64,000 nucleotides of DNA from CAG-411 sp050875145 (GTDB taxonomy: Bacteria > Bacillota > Clostridia > Lachnospirales > Lachnospiraceae): assembly GCA_050875145.1 (NCBI GenBank), contig JBNMLH010000009.1:58710-122709 (forward strand). Direction: 5' to 3'. Positions 1-8,880 of the stretch are shown here, piece by piece. The notes under the pieces are model-generated. The model was not told the origin of the DNA, ran no database searches, and saw only the letters and a program-made list of their open reading frames with translations. Each line of letters begins with the position of its first letter. Position 1 is the stretch's first letter. The translations under genes were made by a program, and so were the position numbers.

Positions 1-422
1 GTTGCCGTATTTTCAATTTCAATTCCTACACAATCTTTTAAATAATATTTATTTAATTCAATCTTTCCTGATGGATATGTAATCCCCGTACTTCCATTCG
101 ATTTGTTAATGTCTGTCACATATACATCCTGTACCACTTTTATAGAATCTTTTCGAATCACACCCGGCTTATATTCATTCCAAGTCTTTTTTGCCAACCA
201 GATATAATCCATATAAGCACTATTTCCGTCTACATCTAAATGCTTTCCACTATCTACTAAATTCCATTCCAAGACATATGCCTTAGCTAAAGCATGAATA
301 TTGTTTCCCGTTGCCAATATTCCCATTGCTAAAATACAACTTATCACTCCCTTTTTTAATTTATTCCTTCGTTTTTTACTGACTATTTTCCACTGTTTTC
401 TTATAAAATTATTCTTATACAC
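1..422 (-). CDS. Secreted protein, N-terminal part, possibly matrixin-like
   Basis: This reading frame runs off the left edge of the window, so only about 140 N-terminal residues are visible. I place the start at a GTG because an AAGGAG ribosome site lies about 8 bases upstream. A basic N-terminal stretch (KKRRNKLKKG) is followed by a hydrophobic segment and an ALA-like cleavage site, so it is probably exported. The segment with YMDYIWLAKKTWNEYKPG followed by VIRKDS resembles the start of the mature part of clostridial matrixin-like metalloproteases, but the zinc-binding HExxH would lie beyond the window. The protease assignment is therefore a resemblance only; the export signal is well supported. 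Confidence 0.55.
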   Translation of the reverse strand, partial: MYKNNFIRKQWKIVSKKRRNKLKKGVISCILAMGILATGNNIHALAKAYVLEWNLVDSGKHLDVDGNSAYMDYIWLAKKTWNEYKPGVIRKDSIKVVQDVYVTDINKSNGSTGITYPSGKIELNKYYLKDCVGIEIENTA

Positions 423-506
423 TTTTGTTTCTCCTTTTTATTTTCTTTTTTAATAAATGTATCCTCTCCCTTTTCGCGAATAGCACAGAATAAAATTATT
501 AATGTA

Positions 507-535
507 ATTATATGTTGTTGTATATTATATGTCAA
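507..535 (-). promoter_or_regulatory. Consensus sigma-A promoter for the secreted protein
   Basis: Read on the minus strand, TTGACA (530-535) and TATAAT (507-512) are separated by exactly 17 bases. It lies about 85 bases upstream of the GTG start at 422 and points toward it. Confidence 0.8.
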
Positions 536-590
536 GTCATTTCTACATCAAAGCATTGTAATGCAAACATTTCTCAATAGTGTATTTCAA

Positions 591-648
591 ACAAAAAGAG
601 CATTTGCATGAATACTAACCTTGCAGCCTGTGATTCATACAAACGCTC
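591..648 (-). terminator. Intrinsic terminator after asparaginase gene
   Basis: On the minus strand a 16-bp stem (633-648 pairing with 598-613, with two G-T wobbles) is followed by TTTTTG. It starts about 10 bases after the asparaginase stop codon. Confidence 0.75.
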
Positions 649-656
649 TATATCTC

Positions 657-1703
657 CTAGATTATCTGTTCATAAAATAAATTACTTTCACAAATTTCCT
701 CTACCGTTTTTTCAGTTTGGCTATATGCCAGTACAAGTTTCATATACCCTGCAATCGGTGATATATCAAACATTGGATAAACACCTTCCTTGAGAAGCGC
801 ATCCTGTGTCGCATAACTATCCATTCCCTCTTTTTTTAAGGAAGCCACATATACCGGAAGTCCCTGTTTGCTACACCGTTTAGCAAATGCCAAAAAAGAA
901 TACTTTTCTCCTTTTGTACAGGCAGTCCCTGCATGATACAAATAATGATATACTGCTGCCACTCCTTCCCCTGGCACAATAGAATCATAATTCTGTCCCG
1001 GATAAGGCATCAAAAATAATATATCTTTTTCAAAGCAAAGCTTAGATGTAAAAAAAGCTTTTGTAGATTTTTGTAACTGCTCCAAAGTTGGATTATGTGC
1101 AGCATTTGATAACTGCAAGATAAAATTTCTCTTTTCTTTGTTTTGCGGCAGCATTTTTCCAAAACACTCCCCTCCAAAGCTCCCATATTGATCTCGCACA
1201 TTATCCGCTGGAATCATACGAGTTGCCAGATGTATCTCCACTTCTTCCTTATCATTTTCATAAACAGAAAATACACCCCTTATTTTTCCCTGCCGAATAA
1301 GTTCCACCGCAGCTCGTAGATTTGTCACTCCATTACTTTTTGGATGCCCCACAGGATAATTACTGGCAATCAACAAAATCGGAATTGTTACATGTCCAAA
1401 TAGCATACCAACAAGTGCTGATGTATACGCCAGCGTATCTGTTCCATGTGCAATCACTACTCCTTCATATTTTTCAAAAGGAAATGCATACAAAAAATCG
1501 TATAATTTCTGCCACTCTCTTTTTGTGAAATTTTCACTCAAAGATTGAAACGGAGAAAAAATTTCAAATATATCCTGTTCCTTATATAAATCCTCATATG
1601 CAGCCGTTAGCTTGTATATAGATTGTTTTCCCACATCTATAATATGTTCTTCTACAGAACTACCTATGGTTCCACCTGTTAAAATTAAAGCTATTTTTTT
1701 CAT
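657..1703 (-). CDS. ansA: L-asparaginase, type I (cytoplasmic)
   Basis: The 348-residue protein has both asparaginase signatures: TGGTIGS at residues 9-15 with the first catalytic Thr, and HGTDT at 86-90 with the second catalytic Thr-Asp pair. No signal peptide is present, so it should hydrolyse asparagine to aspartate and ammonia in the cytoplasm. Length fits AnsA-type enzymes. An AGGAAG ribosome site precedes the ATG. It is followed by a strong terminator and lies about 35 bases downstream of an ABC exporter cassette on the same strand, with which it may be cotranscribed; the functional link to that cassette is unclear. Confidence 0.9.
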   Translation of the reverse strand: MKKIALILTGGTIGSSVEEHIIDVGKQSIYKLTAAYEDLYKEQDIFEIFSPFQSLSENFTKREWQKLYDFLYAFPFEKYEGVVIAHGTDTLAYTSALVGMLFGHVTIPILLIASNYPVGHPKSNGVTNLRAAVELIRQGKIRGVFSVYENDKEEVEIHLATRMIPADNVRDQYGSFGGECFGKMLPQNKEKRNFILQLSNAAHNPTLEQLQKSTKAFFTSKLCFEKDILFLMPYPGQNYDSIVPGEGVAAVYHYLYHAGTACTKGEKYSFLAFAKRCSKQGLPVYVASLKKEGMDSYATQDALLKEGVYPMFDISPIAGYMKLVLAYSQTEKTVEEICESNLFYEQII

Positions 1704-1739
1704 GATTCTTCCTGCTTTCTGTTTTTCACAAATCTCTAT

Positions 1740-2402
1740 TTACAATTGGTTTAATTTTCCGTTCTCCAAATAGTAAATCTTCTCACACTGTTTTGCAATT
1801 CTTTTATCATGTGTCACAATAATACTACTATTCCCCTGCTCATGAAGTTTATGTAACGTTTTCATTACCTTTTCTGCATTCTCATCATCCAAAGAACCCG
1901 TAGGTTCATCTGCAAGTAATAACTGTGGTTTTTGTACCATTGCCCTAGCTATTGCCACACGTTGTTGTTCCCCACCAGAAAGTTGACATACTTTTTTTTC
2001 TAACAAATCATAAATTTGAAAATTTTCCACTACAGAAAGCACACGACTCCTTATTTCTCTCTTGGATTTTTTTCCAATATACATAGGTGCTGCAATATTA
2101 TCATAAACAGACAATCCTTTTAACAAAGCATAATCTTGCATAATAAAACCTATCTTCTCATTGCGCATCCTATTCCATGTTTTTTTCTCCTTTATAATAT
2201 CCTTACCCATCCAATGATATTTTCCCTCATCAGGTAATTCTAACAATCCCAAAATTCGTAACAATGTAGATTTTCCTGAACCTGATTTACCTAAAATAGC
2301 AATCATGTCTCCCTGCTTTAAGGTAAAATTCAAACCATTTAATACAGCGTACTTCTTTTCCTTTTCTCTATATGTTTTTTTTATATTTATAAGTTCGATC
2401 AC
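1740..2402 (-). CDS. ABC transporter ATPase, MacB/LolD type
   Basis: The protein has Walker A (GKSGSGKST), the signature LSGGEQQRVAIARA, Walker B (LLLADEPTG) and the H-loop (VTHD), all typical of ATPases that pair with FtsX-like permeases for peptide or lipoprotein export. I choose a GTG start at 2402 because AAGGAGG lies 8 bases upstream; the ATG 21 bases earlier would place that ribosome site inside the gene. The start overlaps the end of the permease gene by four bases, so the two are translationally coupled. The LytTR regulator upstream suggests an export or stress system; the substrate is unknown. Confidence 0.88.
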   Translation of the reverse strand: MIELINIKKTYREKEKKYAVLNGLNFTLKQGDMIAILGKSGSGKSTLLRILGLLELPDEGKYHWMGKDIIKEKKTWNRMRNEKIGFIMQDYALLKGLSVYDNIAAPMYIGKKSKREIRSRVLSVVENFQIYDLLEKKVCQLSGGEQQRVAIARAMVQKPQLLLADEPTGSLDDENAEKVMKTLHKLHEQGNSSIIVTHDKRIAKQCEKIYYLENGKLNQL

Positions 2403-3505
2403 ATATGATACCTCCTTCTCCATTTTTTTACTATTGCCATATACACAAATATAATTAACATAATATATACTAAACAGTATATAGTAAGAAAAAGTACCGT
2501 ATTCCCATCCGTTATCTTACTATTAAAAACTTTTCTTTTCTCAATAAAATTGCAAAAAGAAAAAAATGCTGCTACAACCATTACCAAATTAATAATGTGC
2601 TGTCCACACCACAATGCAAATATACCGCCGTATCCCAATCCTAACATGCGATAAAGTTGATACTCCTCCTGGTTTCTGCGAAAGTACATATAAATCTGAA
2701 TACTTACACTAACAAATGCCATTACCAAAAGAAACATCATATACAAACCATTCCCTATTATATCTTTCCTAATCTGTATTTTTCCATTTTCCTTTGCTTG
2801 TTCAAGGGATGTCACCTTATATCTGTTTTTTAAAAGTTCTAATGCAGAATTTTTCCCTTCTGCATTAACAATAAGACTAACTGCTTCTAAGTTACTATCC
2901 GTTCCCATCCATTCTAATATTTCCACACTGTTCGTCAACATTGCACCCCATCCTTGATTCATCAAGGAAAATAAGTTTCCATCTGCATTTTTGTCTAAAT
3001 GTATACATTGTCCTGGATTTTTCAATATACCTGCTACAACTACTTTTTTCTTCTTACCATCTTTGGTAAGCACCACTTCATCTCCAACATTATATATTTC
3101 AGCTATCTGTCCCCCAAGAATAATTTGATTATCCTCATCTGTAAACCAATGCCCTTCCTTTAAAATATATTGTACCTTCTCCATTGTAGTATTTATATAT
3201 TCCAATGATGGAACTTCTCTATAATCAATTTTATCAATTCCAACACTGATATCACTATACATATATCCTACACAATTTTCTCCCACAAGCTTTTTTACAT
3301 CTTTTATAAAGTTATCTTTATCATCCTGATTGTTTTCCACCAAATACAATTCCTTATTTACAACAACATTATCAAGCGTTTTGCTGTCACGAATTACCTG
3401 TATCAGCGTATGGTTTGTAATAAAAAGGACAATAAGCATCTGTATTATAAGTAATACAGAATATGGAATATGAAGCAAATAATTTTTTATTGTTAATCGA
3501 AACAT
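2399..3505 (-). CDS. FtsX-like ABC permease
   Basis: The layout of this 368-residue protein is that of MacB/FtsX permeases: one N-terminal membrane segment (about residues 14-36), an extracellular domain of about 200 residues, and three C-terminal membrane segments (about 250-275, 288-312 and 336-360). It overlaps the ATPase gene and follows a second small membrane protein by four bases, so the three likely form one transporter. It has no recognisable substrate signature. Confidence 0.8.
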   Translation of the reverse strand: MFRLTIKNYLLHIPYSVLLIIQMLIVLFITNHTLIQVIRDSKTLDNVVVNKELYLVENNQDDKDNFIKDVKKLVGENCVGYMYSDISVGIDKIDYREVPSLEYINTTMEKVQYILKEGHWFTDEDNQIILGGQIAEIYNVGDEVVLTKDGKKKKVVVAGILKNPGQCIHLDKNADGNLFSLMNQGWGAMLTNSVEILEWMGTDSNLEAVSLIVNAEGKNSALELLKNRYKVTSLEQAKENGKIQIRKDIIGNGLYMMFLLVMAFVSVSIQIYMYFRRNQEEYQLYRMLGLGYGGIFALWCGQHIINLVMVVAAFFSFCNFIEKRKVFNSKITDGNTVLFLTIYCLVYIMLIIFVYMAIVKKWRRRYHM

Positions 3506-3509
3506 ATTC

Positions 3510-4016
3510 TTATCCTTTCAATCTATTTTGCATATACAAATAACTAGCCAGTACAGATATTCCCTGCAATTCAACATGTAGTCTCAAAAGACATACGCAT
3601 ACAGTTCCCAGTAAATATCCCCCTAAGGTAAACATTAAAATCAGCACCAAAAATAATGCCACTATACTGGCTGCAATCTGAAACAATAGCATTTCTATTT
3701 GTACAGATAATATAAGTACAGTTTTCTTTATTCCTATCATATGTAATATCAAAAAATCTTCTTTTCGTTCCTCTAAACTCTGTAACCAAACAATAAAAAA
3801 GCCGATTCCTATAGATAAACATAACACCCCAAATACTCCGCCTCTTATATAAAATAAAAAACTAGCTTTTTTTACACTATTACCACAATACAACAACAGC
3901 GAACTGAAAACCAGTGCTAAACTGCATAAATAAAAAAAAGCCATTATTTTTTCCTTTTTCCAAAACACCTTGCTATTATATAAAGAGAAATATATCTCAT
4001 TCATATGTTTTTTCAT
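3510..4016 (-). CDS. Membrane protein, probable partner permease of the ABC exporter
   Basis: A 168-residue protein with about four hydrophobic segments, starting around residue 24. The pattern resembles a shortened FtsX-type permease half lacking the large extracellular domain. Its position four bases before the permease gene suggests a heteromeric permease. No ribosome site of normal spacing is visible before the first ATG; a second ATG five codons in has AAAGGG about 12 bases upstream, so the exact start is uncertain. Confidence 0.6.
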   Translation of the reverse strand: MKKHMNEIYFSLYNSKVFWKKEKIMAFFYLCSLALVFSSLLLYCGNSVKKASFLFYIRGGVFGVLCLSIGIGFFIVWLQSLEERKEDFLILHMIGIKKTVLILSVQIEMLLFQIAASIVALFLVLILMFTLGGYLLGTVCVCLLRLHVELQGISVLASYLYMQNRLKG

Positions 4017-4085
4017 CCCTTTACTTTTCCCAAAATTTATCGATTATTAACTTTCACTAAATCAGAAACCAAACTTCAAAGTAGA

Positions 4086-4787
4086 TTATTCCCCCTTTGC
4101 AGCATTAAGCTTCCACTCCAAATACCTTGTTTTCCATTCCTTATACCTTCTTCGACTTAAAATAAGATGATCACCATTTTTCATAACAATATTTCTAGCA
4201 TCAAAAGAACCCACCCATTGAAAATTCACTAAATAAGAACGATGTGGCATAAAGAAGCCAAATTTTTTCAACTGTTTTTCCAATTTAGAAATCTGCTCCA
4301 TACATATGTACTCTCCATTATCTGTATGGAGTTTGACTTGTCTTAACTCCACCTCAAAATAAATTATTTTTTTTACTGGAATTTTCTTCTTTCCAATATT
4401 TTTTATAGGAAGGGAAATACGCTGTTCTTTTTTATAACAAAATTTTGCTGGCACAAAAGTTTCCTGCAATTCTTTCTTAATCTCTACTTTATCAATATAA
4501 CGGAATACTTCTACTTGATATCCTTCTCCGCCGACCTCTGTATGTGTATTCAATACAAAAAATATAACTTCTTCATTCCATTTTCGGTATTTTTTTATAG
4601 TATCAAATCCATTCCCCTGCGACATCTGAATATTCATAAGAACAACATCAAACTTTTCCTGCGCTTCTAAAAAAACTTTCCCACTTTCATAAGTGGATAT
4701 ATCTACCTGTGCATTTGAGTAATCCTTTATCTGTTGTTTTACCACTTCAATCCATTTTTTCTCATTATCTACTATTGCAATCTTCAA
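4086..4787 (-). CDS. LytTR-family transcription regulator with altered receiver domain
   Basis: The 233-residue protein has an N-terminal receiver-like domain (about 1-115) and a C-terminal LytTR DNA-binding domain (about 130-225, with KIIYFEVELRQVKLHT and MPHRSYLVN typical of the family). The receiver is unusual: where the phospho-acceptor Asp is expected (LxDIxM) the sequence reads LMNIQM, giving Asn at residue 52, while part of the acidic pocket (D7, E9) remains. It probably controls the ABC exporter and small permease downstream on the same strand. No histidine kinase gene is visible nearby. Confidence 0.85.
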   Translation of the reverse strand: MKIAIVDNEKKWIEVVKQQIKDYSNAQVDISTYESGKVFLEAQEKFDVVLMNIQMSQGNGFDTIKKYRKWNEEVIFFVLNTHTEVGGEGYQVEVFRYIDKVEIKKELQETFVPAKFCYKKEQRISLPIKNIGKKKIPVKKIIYFEVELRQVKLHTDNGEYICMEQISKLEKQLKKFGFFMPHRSYLVNFQWVGSFDARNIVMKNGDHLILSRRRYKEWKTRYLEWKLNAAKGE

Positions 4788-4942
4788 CTTCTATGCTTCT
4801 CCCTTCAAAACTTTTTAGTAGAATGAAAATAAGTTTTTCTAACTGTTTGTCAAGTCTGTTTAAAAATACATCTATAACGCAAACATCTTATGCTTGCTAA
4901 ATTGGCACCAAACAAACATACTTTCTTTCATAAAACTCTATC

Positions 4943-4986
4943 AGGGCATTTCTTCCGTATCCTACAGGATTGAAACAAAATGCCCT
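4943..4986. repeat. Inverted repeat between regulator and VanZ genes
   Basis: Nine-base arms AGGGCATTT and AAATGCCCT enclose a second small stem. Neither strand shows a good T-run directly after it, so terminator function for the VanZ transcript is only possible. The rest of 4788-5040 holds nothing I recognise. Confidence 0.4.
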
Positions 4987-5040
4987 AATAAAAAGCTCAT
5001 TTTTTCACTAATTTATGAAAAAATAATCACTCCCAATCTT

Positions 5041-5619
5041 CTATTTATCTTTATTAAAAAGACAACATTCCAAAAATTCATTGGATTCGATAGAATAAAC
5101 TTTCATAATTTTAACAAAAATATTTCTACATATCCGATAGCTAATAAAACCAATATATACTCCAATAAAATTGAAGATTATATCGTTAATGTCAATCACT
5201 CTCATATTAAAGCCAATAAATCTTCCAACAACAAACTGTATTCCCTCTACAATTATTCCAAATAGAACTCCATACCCCGCAATTGTTTTTGCCGATTGCT
5301 TTTTTAAGATTGAAACTAAAAATCCGAATGGTATCGTAAGCACTACATTTAACAAAGAAGTTTTGATGTCACTGGCGGATAACGTTAAAATAGGAATATA
5401 GTTTATATTTTTCATCACATCATAGTCTATATTGTTACTAATTAGAATTGGAAATTGCGTATAGCTCAAAACTCCACACAAATATATATACAATATAGTA
5501 GATATAATTAAATAAGAATTGCTTTTTTTCATTTTCCAACGCAAAATGCAGAATATTGGAACATAAATTGCAAAAAGTATAATAATCGTTAATAAATCAA
5601 AATCAACATATTTAATCAT
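5041..5619 (-). CDS. VanZ-like membrane protein
   Basis: The 192-residue protein has about five membrane segments and the VanZ-family pattern: NVVLTIPFGFL in the middle, then a helix with IVEGIQFVVGR and DINDIIFNFIGVYIG. VanZ-family proteins occur in many Firmicutes; only some are linked to glycopeptide resistance, and there are no van genes here. The start overlaps the stop of the secreted protein gene upstream (ATGA), so the two are cotranscribed and translationally coupled. Confidence 0.8.
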   Translation of the reverse strand: MIKYVDFDLLTIIILFAIYVPIFCILRWKMKKSNSYLIISTILYIYLCGVLSYTQFPILISNNIDYDVMKNINYIPILTLSASDIKTSLLNVVLTIPFGFLVSILKKQSAKTIAGYGVLFGIIVEGIQFVVGRFIGFNMRVIDINDIIFNFIGVYIGFISYRICRNIFVKIMKVYSIESNEFLECCLFNKDK

Positions 5620-6077
5620 TCTGTTTTTACATCCCCCGAACCTTTTGCACTATAATCATCTTCATAAATCTTATAAAACTGTAAATAATACTTATTAGAA
5701 TTGCAAGAGGTCTTTCCTAGCTTTTTATTTTTAAAACTAATTTTCTTCTTGTTTCCCAGATCTATTGCTTGTCCAACAGCTTCATCTGGTCCAAATTTTT
5801 CACGAAGTAATAATACATAAATCGAATTAGGATCTGTTCCTGAAGGCTTATTCTTTTTTTTCGTATTTTTTATTTCACCTGAAATATATGCTGTTCCTTT
5901 TTTCAATGTATGATAACTATCTGTATCACAGCCTTGAACAAATCTATGTTTCATATCTAATTTCCAACTACTTGAAGATGACGCTGCAAACACTGGAGAA
6001 CAAGTCATAACTCCAATTGCCATACTTAATAGTACTGTCGCTCCCTTTGATTTAATATTAGTACTTTTTCTCTTCAT
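5616..6077 (-). CDS. Small secreted protein of unknown function
   Basis: This 153-residue protein has a clear signal peptide: a basic start (MKRKSTNIKSKG), a hydrophobic core and a PVFAAS cleavage region near residue 32. The mature part is rich in Lys, Ser and Gly and has two Cys (in QGCDTDS and TSCNSN) that could form a disulfide. AAGGAG lies 8 bases before the ATG. I do not recognise the family. The overlap with the VanZ-like gene suggests a joint cell-surface role. Confidence 0.7.
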   Translation of the reverse strand: MKRKSTNIKSKGATVLLSMAIGVMTCSPVFAASSSSSWKLDMKHRFVQGCDTDSYHTLKKGTAYISGEIKNTKKKNKPSGTDPNSIYVLLLREKFGPDEAVGQAIDLGNKKKISFKNKKLGKTSCNSNKYYLQFYKIYEDDYSAKGSGDVKTE

Positions 6078-6305
6078 TCTAATTTCTCCTTTTTCTTCCT
6101 GAATTGTAACGTAATTACTTTAAACGCAAAACGATATCCATATCTTATTTTTTGTATATATACTAAAAAACTTCGTTCGAACGCCATCCATAATACCACA
6201 AAAAATATCAAGAAGAAACACTGTCTGTCCAAATGGCACTTTTTTTGTTTTAACGGTATTGCTCATTTTAAAGTAAGCGAATATTTTTTTCAAAACATAA
6301 TCCAT

Positions 6306-6584
6306 CCGACAAAATATATATATCTATTTTTACATTTCCTTTATAATTTTCTCTTATTGTATCATAGAATTCAGAATTTAACTACCAAAGAATTAAATTA
6401 AAATGACTTTTTTAAGAACAAAGTGGACAAGTCCACATCAACTCCCTATATCACTCACTCATGAGGGACTTGCTCCACTTTGCGTGCCAGACGCAGGTTG
6501 CACGCTTTTGCAATCATATTCCTTTCGCATCTTTGTACATTCCGCAGAGCGTTTTACTCTATAGGACGCACTTTCCTATTGAAC
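6306..6584. other. Stretch without a supported gene
   Basis: Between the secreted protein's upstream region and the spore-protein terminator I see no open frame with a ribosome site. It holds a perfect short palindrome GTGGACAAGTCCAC (6423-6436) and a GCGTGC/GCACGC inverted pair near 6485-6510. A weak frame at 6120-6305 has no ribosome site and was not called. Confidence 0.4.
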
Positions 6585-6616
6585 AAAAAAAGGTGCCGCT
6601 ATGCGACACCTTTTTT
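6585..6616. terminator. Bidirectional terminator after the spore protein gene
   Basis: An eight-base stem (GGTGCCGC with GCGACACC, one G-T wobble) has A7 before it and T6 after it, so it can act on both strands. It lies 14 bases after the spore protein stop codon. Confidence 0.85.
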
Positions 6617-6629
6617 CATTTTGCCGAAC

Positions 6630-6845
6630 TTATCTTTCGGACTTTCCTAACATTTCCTCTTCCTGGCGTTTAATCATCTGACGAACCATCTCGCCACCAA
6701 CTGAACCATTCTGAGCACTTGTCAAGTTTCCGTTATAACCGTTCTTTAAAGGTACTCCTAACTCATCAGCAACCTCCATTTTAAAACGGTCCATTGCTTC
6801 TCTTGCTTCTGGAACTTCCATTCTTCCTGAACTGTTACTTGCCAT
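6630..6845 (-). CDS. Alpha/beta-type small acid-soluble spore protein
   Basis: The 71-residue protein has the family signature: an N-terminal region around EAREAMDRFKMEVADELGV and a C-terminal region with GYNGNLTSAQNGSVGGEMVRQMI. These proteins coat and protect DNA in the dormant spore and are degraded at germination. GGAGGTG precedes the ATG. Its presence shows the host belongs to an endospore-forming lineage. Transcription is expected from a sigma-G promoter, but I could not identify one with confidence. Confidence 0.95.
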   Translation of the reverse strand: MASNSSGRMEVPEAREAMDRFKMEVADELGVPLKNGYNGNLTSAQNGSVGGEMVRQMIKRQEEEMLGKSER

Positions 6846-7139
6846 AATTCACACCTCCGTATTTCGGTGCATTGCTGTTTTCTTATTCCCAATCCGTTCA
6901 AACTCTCATTTTTCCATTTTGGTTCAATTCTTACAGCTTATATCCTATGCGCATTTGTATACCGGATATTTGTTTTTGCACCTTGCGGTTAATAGTATCT
7001 TCGATAAGGAACCGTTCATCCTCATCGAAGATTTCTCCGTTTCAGATGTTCGTTTCGCTTATCGTAATCTTATTATGTGCATAAATTATAAAAATATCAT
7101 GGAAGTTCCTTCCATTTTTATTTGCTATGAAAGTGTTGG
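6846..7139. other. Host intergenic DNA beside the prophage
   Basis: No supported gene. A hairpin at 7099-7115 (ATGGAAG/CTTCCAT, three-base loop) is followed by T-rich sequence on both strands. If the prophage is removed this hairpin lies about 50 bases after the GGDEF gene stop at 41368, so it may be that gene's original terminator, now separated by the insertion. A 12-bp stem with one mismatch lies near 6990-7030. Confidence 0.45.
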
Positions 7140-7144
7140 CAAAC

Positions 7145-7196
7145 TGTAGCCGCTCAAAATTTTTGACAAAACTTCTCAAAACTTTTGACAAAACTT
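7145..7196. repeat. Prophage right end with two tandem 22-bp transposase-type sites
   Basis: After the terminal TGTAGCCG, a 22-bp unit starting CTCAAAA and ending TTGACAAAACTT occurs twice head to tail (7153-7174 and 7175-7196, one mismatch). MuA end-binding sites are also about 22 bp, so these are probable R-end transposase sites. The target duplication CAAAC lies directly outside at 7140-7144. Confidence 0.8.
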
Positions 7197-7230
7197 TTCG
7201 GGAAATATTTCCGGTATTTATAAGCACGAA

Positions 7231-7258
7231 ACGGAGGGAAAAACCCTCCGCTTTTTTT
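7231..7258 (+). terminator. Intrinsic terminator at the right end, plus strand
   Basis: CGGAGGG and CCCTCCG form a seven-base stem with an A5 loop, followed by CTTTTTTT on the plus strand. It lies just after the last minus-strand phage gene, where it would block transcription entering from the host; in the minus direction only TTTC follows, so it is weaker there. Confidence 0.7.
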
Positions 7259-7281
7259 GACAATAATTTTGTGAATAACGC

Positions 7282-7539
7282 CTACTTTTCAGAAGCGGCT
7301 TCATCCTCATCTTCACACTTGGCAAGTTCCTCTTCCAAGGCTCCAATCTCATCACGGATGACCTGTCTCTGTTTGTGGAGTTCCTGAAGGTCATAAGGTG
7401 ACTCCATCCCAAGGGTAGAATACTCAATACACTTGGCAATCTTCCAGTCCCCAATATCAGACTCCTGACATGAGAGCTTGGTCTTCAAGTCTCTTATTTT
7501 CTGTTCTATCTCATTTTTGCTCATTGTTGTTTTGCTCAT
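7282..7539 (-). CDS. Small coiled-coil protein next to the DGR reverse transcriptase
   Basis: An 85-residue protein starting at an ATG with GGAGGA ten bases upstream; an in-frame ATG further up lies inside the reverse transcriptase gene. Heptad-like helices at both ends (NEIEQKIRDLKTKL and HKQRQVIRDEIGALEEEL) and an acidic tail predict a coiled coil. The start overlaps the reverse transcriptase end. It is the last gene before the prophage end. I do not know the family; position makes it either a DGR accessory or an unrelated right-end phage gene. Confidence 0.65.
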   Translation of the reverse strand: MSKTTMSKNEIEQKIRDLKTKLSCQESDIGDWKIAKCIEYSTLGMESPYDLQELHKQRQVIRDEIGALEEELAKCEDEDEAASEK

Positions 7540-8710
7540 CTCTGTGTCCTCCTCCAATAAATGGATGGATAAAAAGCTCATCAAAGAGCTTATCCATACT
7601 CTTAACTACATTGTATGAGTCATAGTGACTCACACCGCCCTTCCATGAGGCATAGGCACATCTCACATCATCAAAGGACATCTCCCCGGCATCCATGAGC
7701 TTCCGGAACTTCTTCAGCTTTCTCCGCATCCTTGTGACGGAGTCTTTGCTGATACGTTCCTGTACCTTTCCTGTCTCTGTTAGGTTATATTTGATTTTAA
7801 GGAATGTGAAGCCATGTGACAGCTTTACTATCTGTGTTTTCTTTGGATTGATAAAGAGTCCAAGCTCATCACATATCCCTTGTATGTCATTCAGGAGCCC
7901 CTTCAGGTACTCCTTGTCTTCATGGATGATGTAGATGTCATCCATGTACCGCCCATAGTATTTCATGCCTTTTACAATCTTGCAGTAGTTGTCTATCCTT
8001 GTGGGATAGTATACTCCGGATATTTGAGATATTTGGCTTCCAATACCCACGGACTTTCTCATGTACTTTTCGCCTGTCAGCTTTGCCTTATCAATTTGAG
8101 CATGTTCCAAGGCGTTATACAGCGTTTTCATACAGTTAGCATATTCTTCATCAGTCATGTAGGAAACATCCACCCTGAAGGTATCTATGAGCTTCTCAAT
8201 AAAGCTCATTGTCTCCTTATCACCAATCTTTTTCCGCATTTCCTTTATCAGACCATCATGGACTATATTGTCAAAGAATTTGCTAAAATCAATCAGTAAT
8301 ACATACCCTTCATTGCTCTTGTGTTTCCGGTAGAACTTGTGAAGATGTGTGCTCAACCGTTTCCTTGCAAAATGGATACCCTTGCCCTCCATGGAAGCAC
8401 CATTGTCATAGGTCAGGTACTTGGAGAGCTCCGGGACAAGCACATTGTCACAGACTGACCTCTGTACCACACGGTCAGAGATGTGCATTGACTTAATATG
8501 CCTTGTTTTTCCCCTCTCATGCAGCTTGAACTCATAGAAGTCCTTCTGCTCATAGGTTCCATCCTTCATCTCCTTTTGAGTTTGGTTGATATTCCTCAAA
8601 AGGTTCATTTCATACCGCTGTACTGACTCTTTCCACGCTGTTCCCTTCTTGGACTTGTTAAAAGCATCAAGCAGGGAGTTGGCATCATATACAGACTCCA
8701 TATCATTCAT
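7511..8710 (-). CDS. DGR reverse transcriptase
   Basis: The 399-residue protein has reverse transcriptase motifs in order: LLIDFSKFFDNI (catalytic Asp 141), IGSQISQ at 223-229, and YMDD at 255-258 with the second and third catalytic Asp. IGSQISQ matches the pattern [LIV]GxxxSQ that sets diversity-generating retroelement enzymes apart from group II intron and retron types, which usually have QGxxxSP. GAGGTG lies 7 bases before the ATG. It follows the template repeat by about 170 bases, the usual DGR arrangement. Its role is to copy the TR RNA with errors at adenines and deliver the cDNA into VR of the tail gene. Confidence 0.95.
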   Translation of the reverse strand: MNDMESVYDANSLLDAFNKSKKGTAWKESVQRYEMNLLRNINQTQKEMKDGTYEQKDFYEFKLHERGKTRHIKSMHISDRVVQRSVCDNVLVPELSKYLTYDNGASMEGKGIHFARKRLSTHLHKFYRKHKSNEGYVLLIDFSKFFDNIVHDGLIKEMRKKIGDKETMSFIEKLIDTFRVDVSYMTDEEYANCMKTLYNALEHAQIDKAKLTGEKYMRKSVGIGSQISQISGVYYPTRIDNYCKIVKGMKYYGRYMDDIYIIHEDKEYLKGLLNDIQGICDELGLFINPKKTQIVKLSHGFTFLKIKYNLTETGKVQERISKDSVTRMRRKLKKFRKLMDAGEMSFDDVRCAYASWKGGVSHYDSYNVVKSMDKLFDELFIHPFIGGGHRDEQNNNEQK

Positions 8711-8880
8711 AGAGCTTCACCTCGTTTCTAGCACCAACTGACGTATCAGGGTGCATCAAGATGTTCCCCCATCCTCCCTCTATCAGAAGATGGGCTTCTT
8801 TACCTTTCGGAAGGACAAGCTTTCCTTTCCTGTATCGTATATCGGCACATAGCCTACACTTAGTATACATACACGAAATC

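Noticed and set aside
6120..6305. 61-residue minus-strand frame
   Set aside because: No ribosome site and no recognisable pattern.
7042..7263. 73-residue frame across the prophage right junction
   Set aside because: It spans host and phage DNA at the insertion point, has no ribosome site and is produced by the join.
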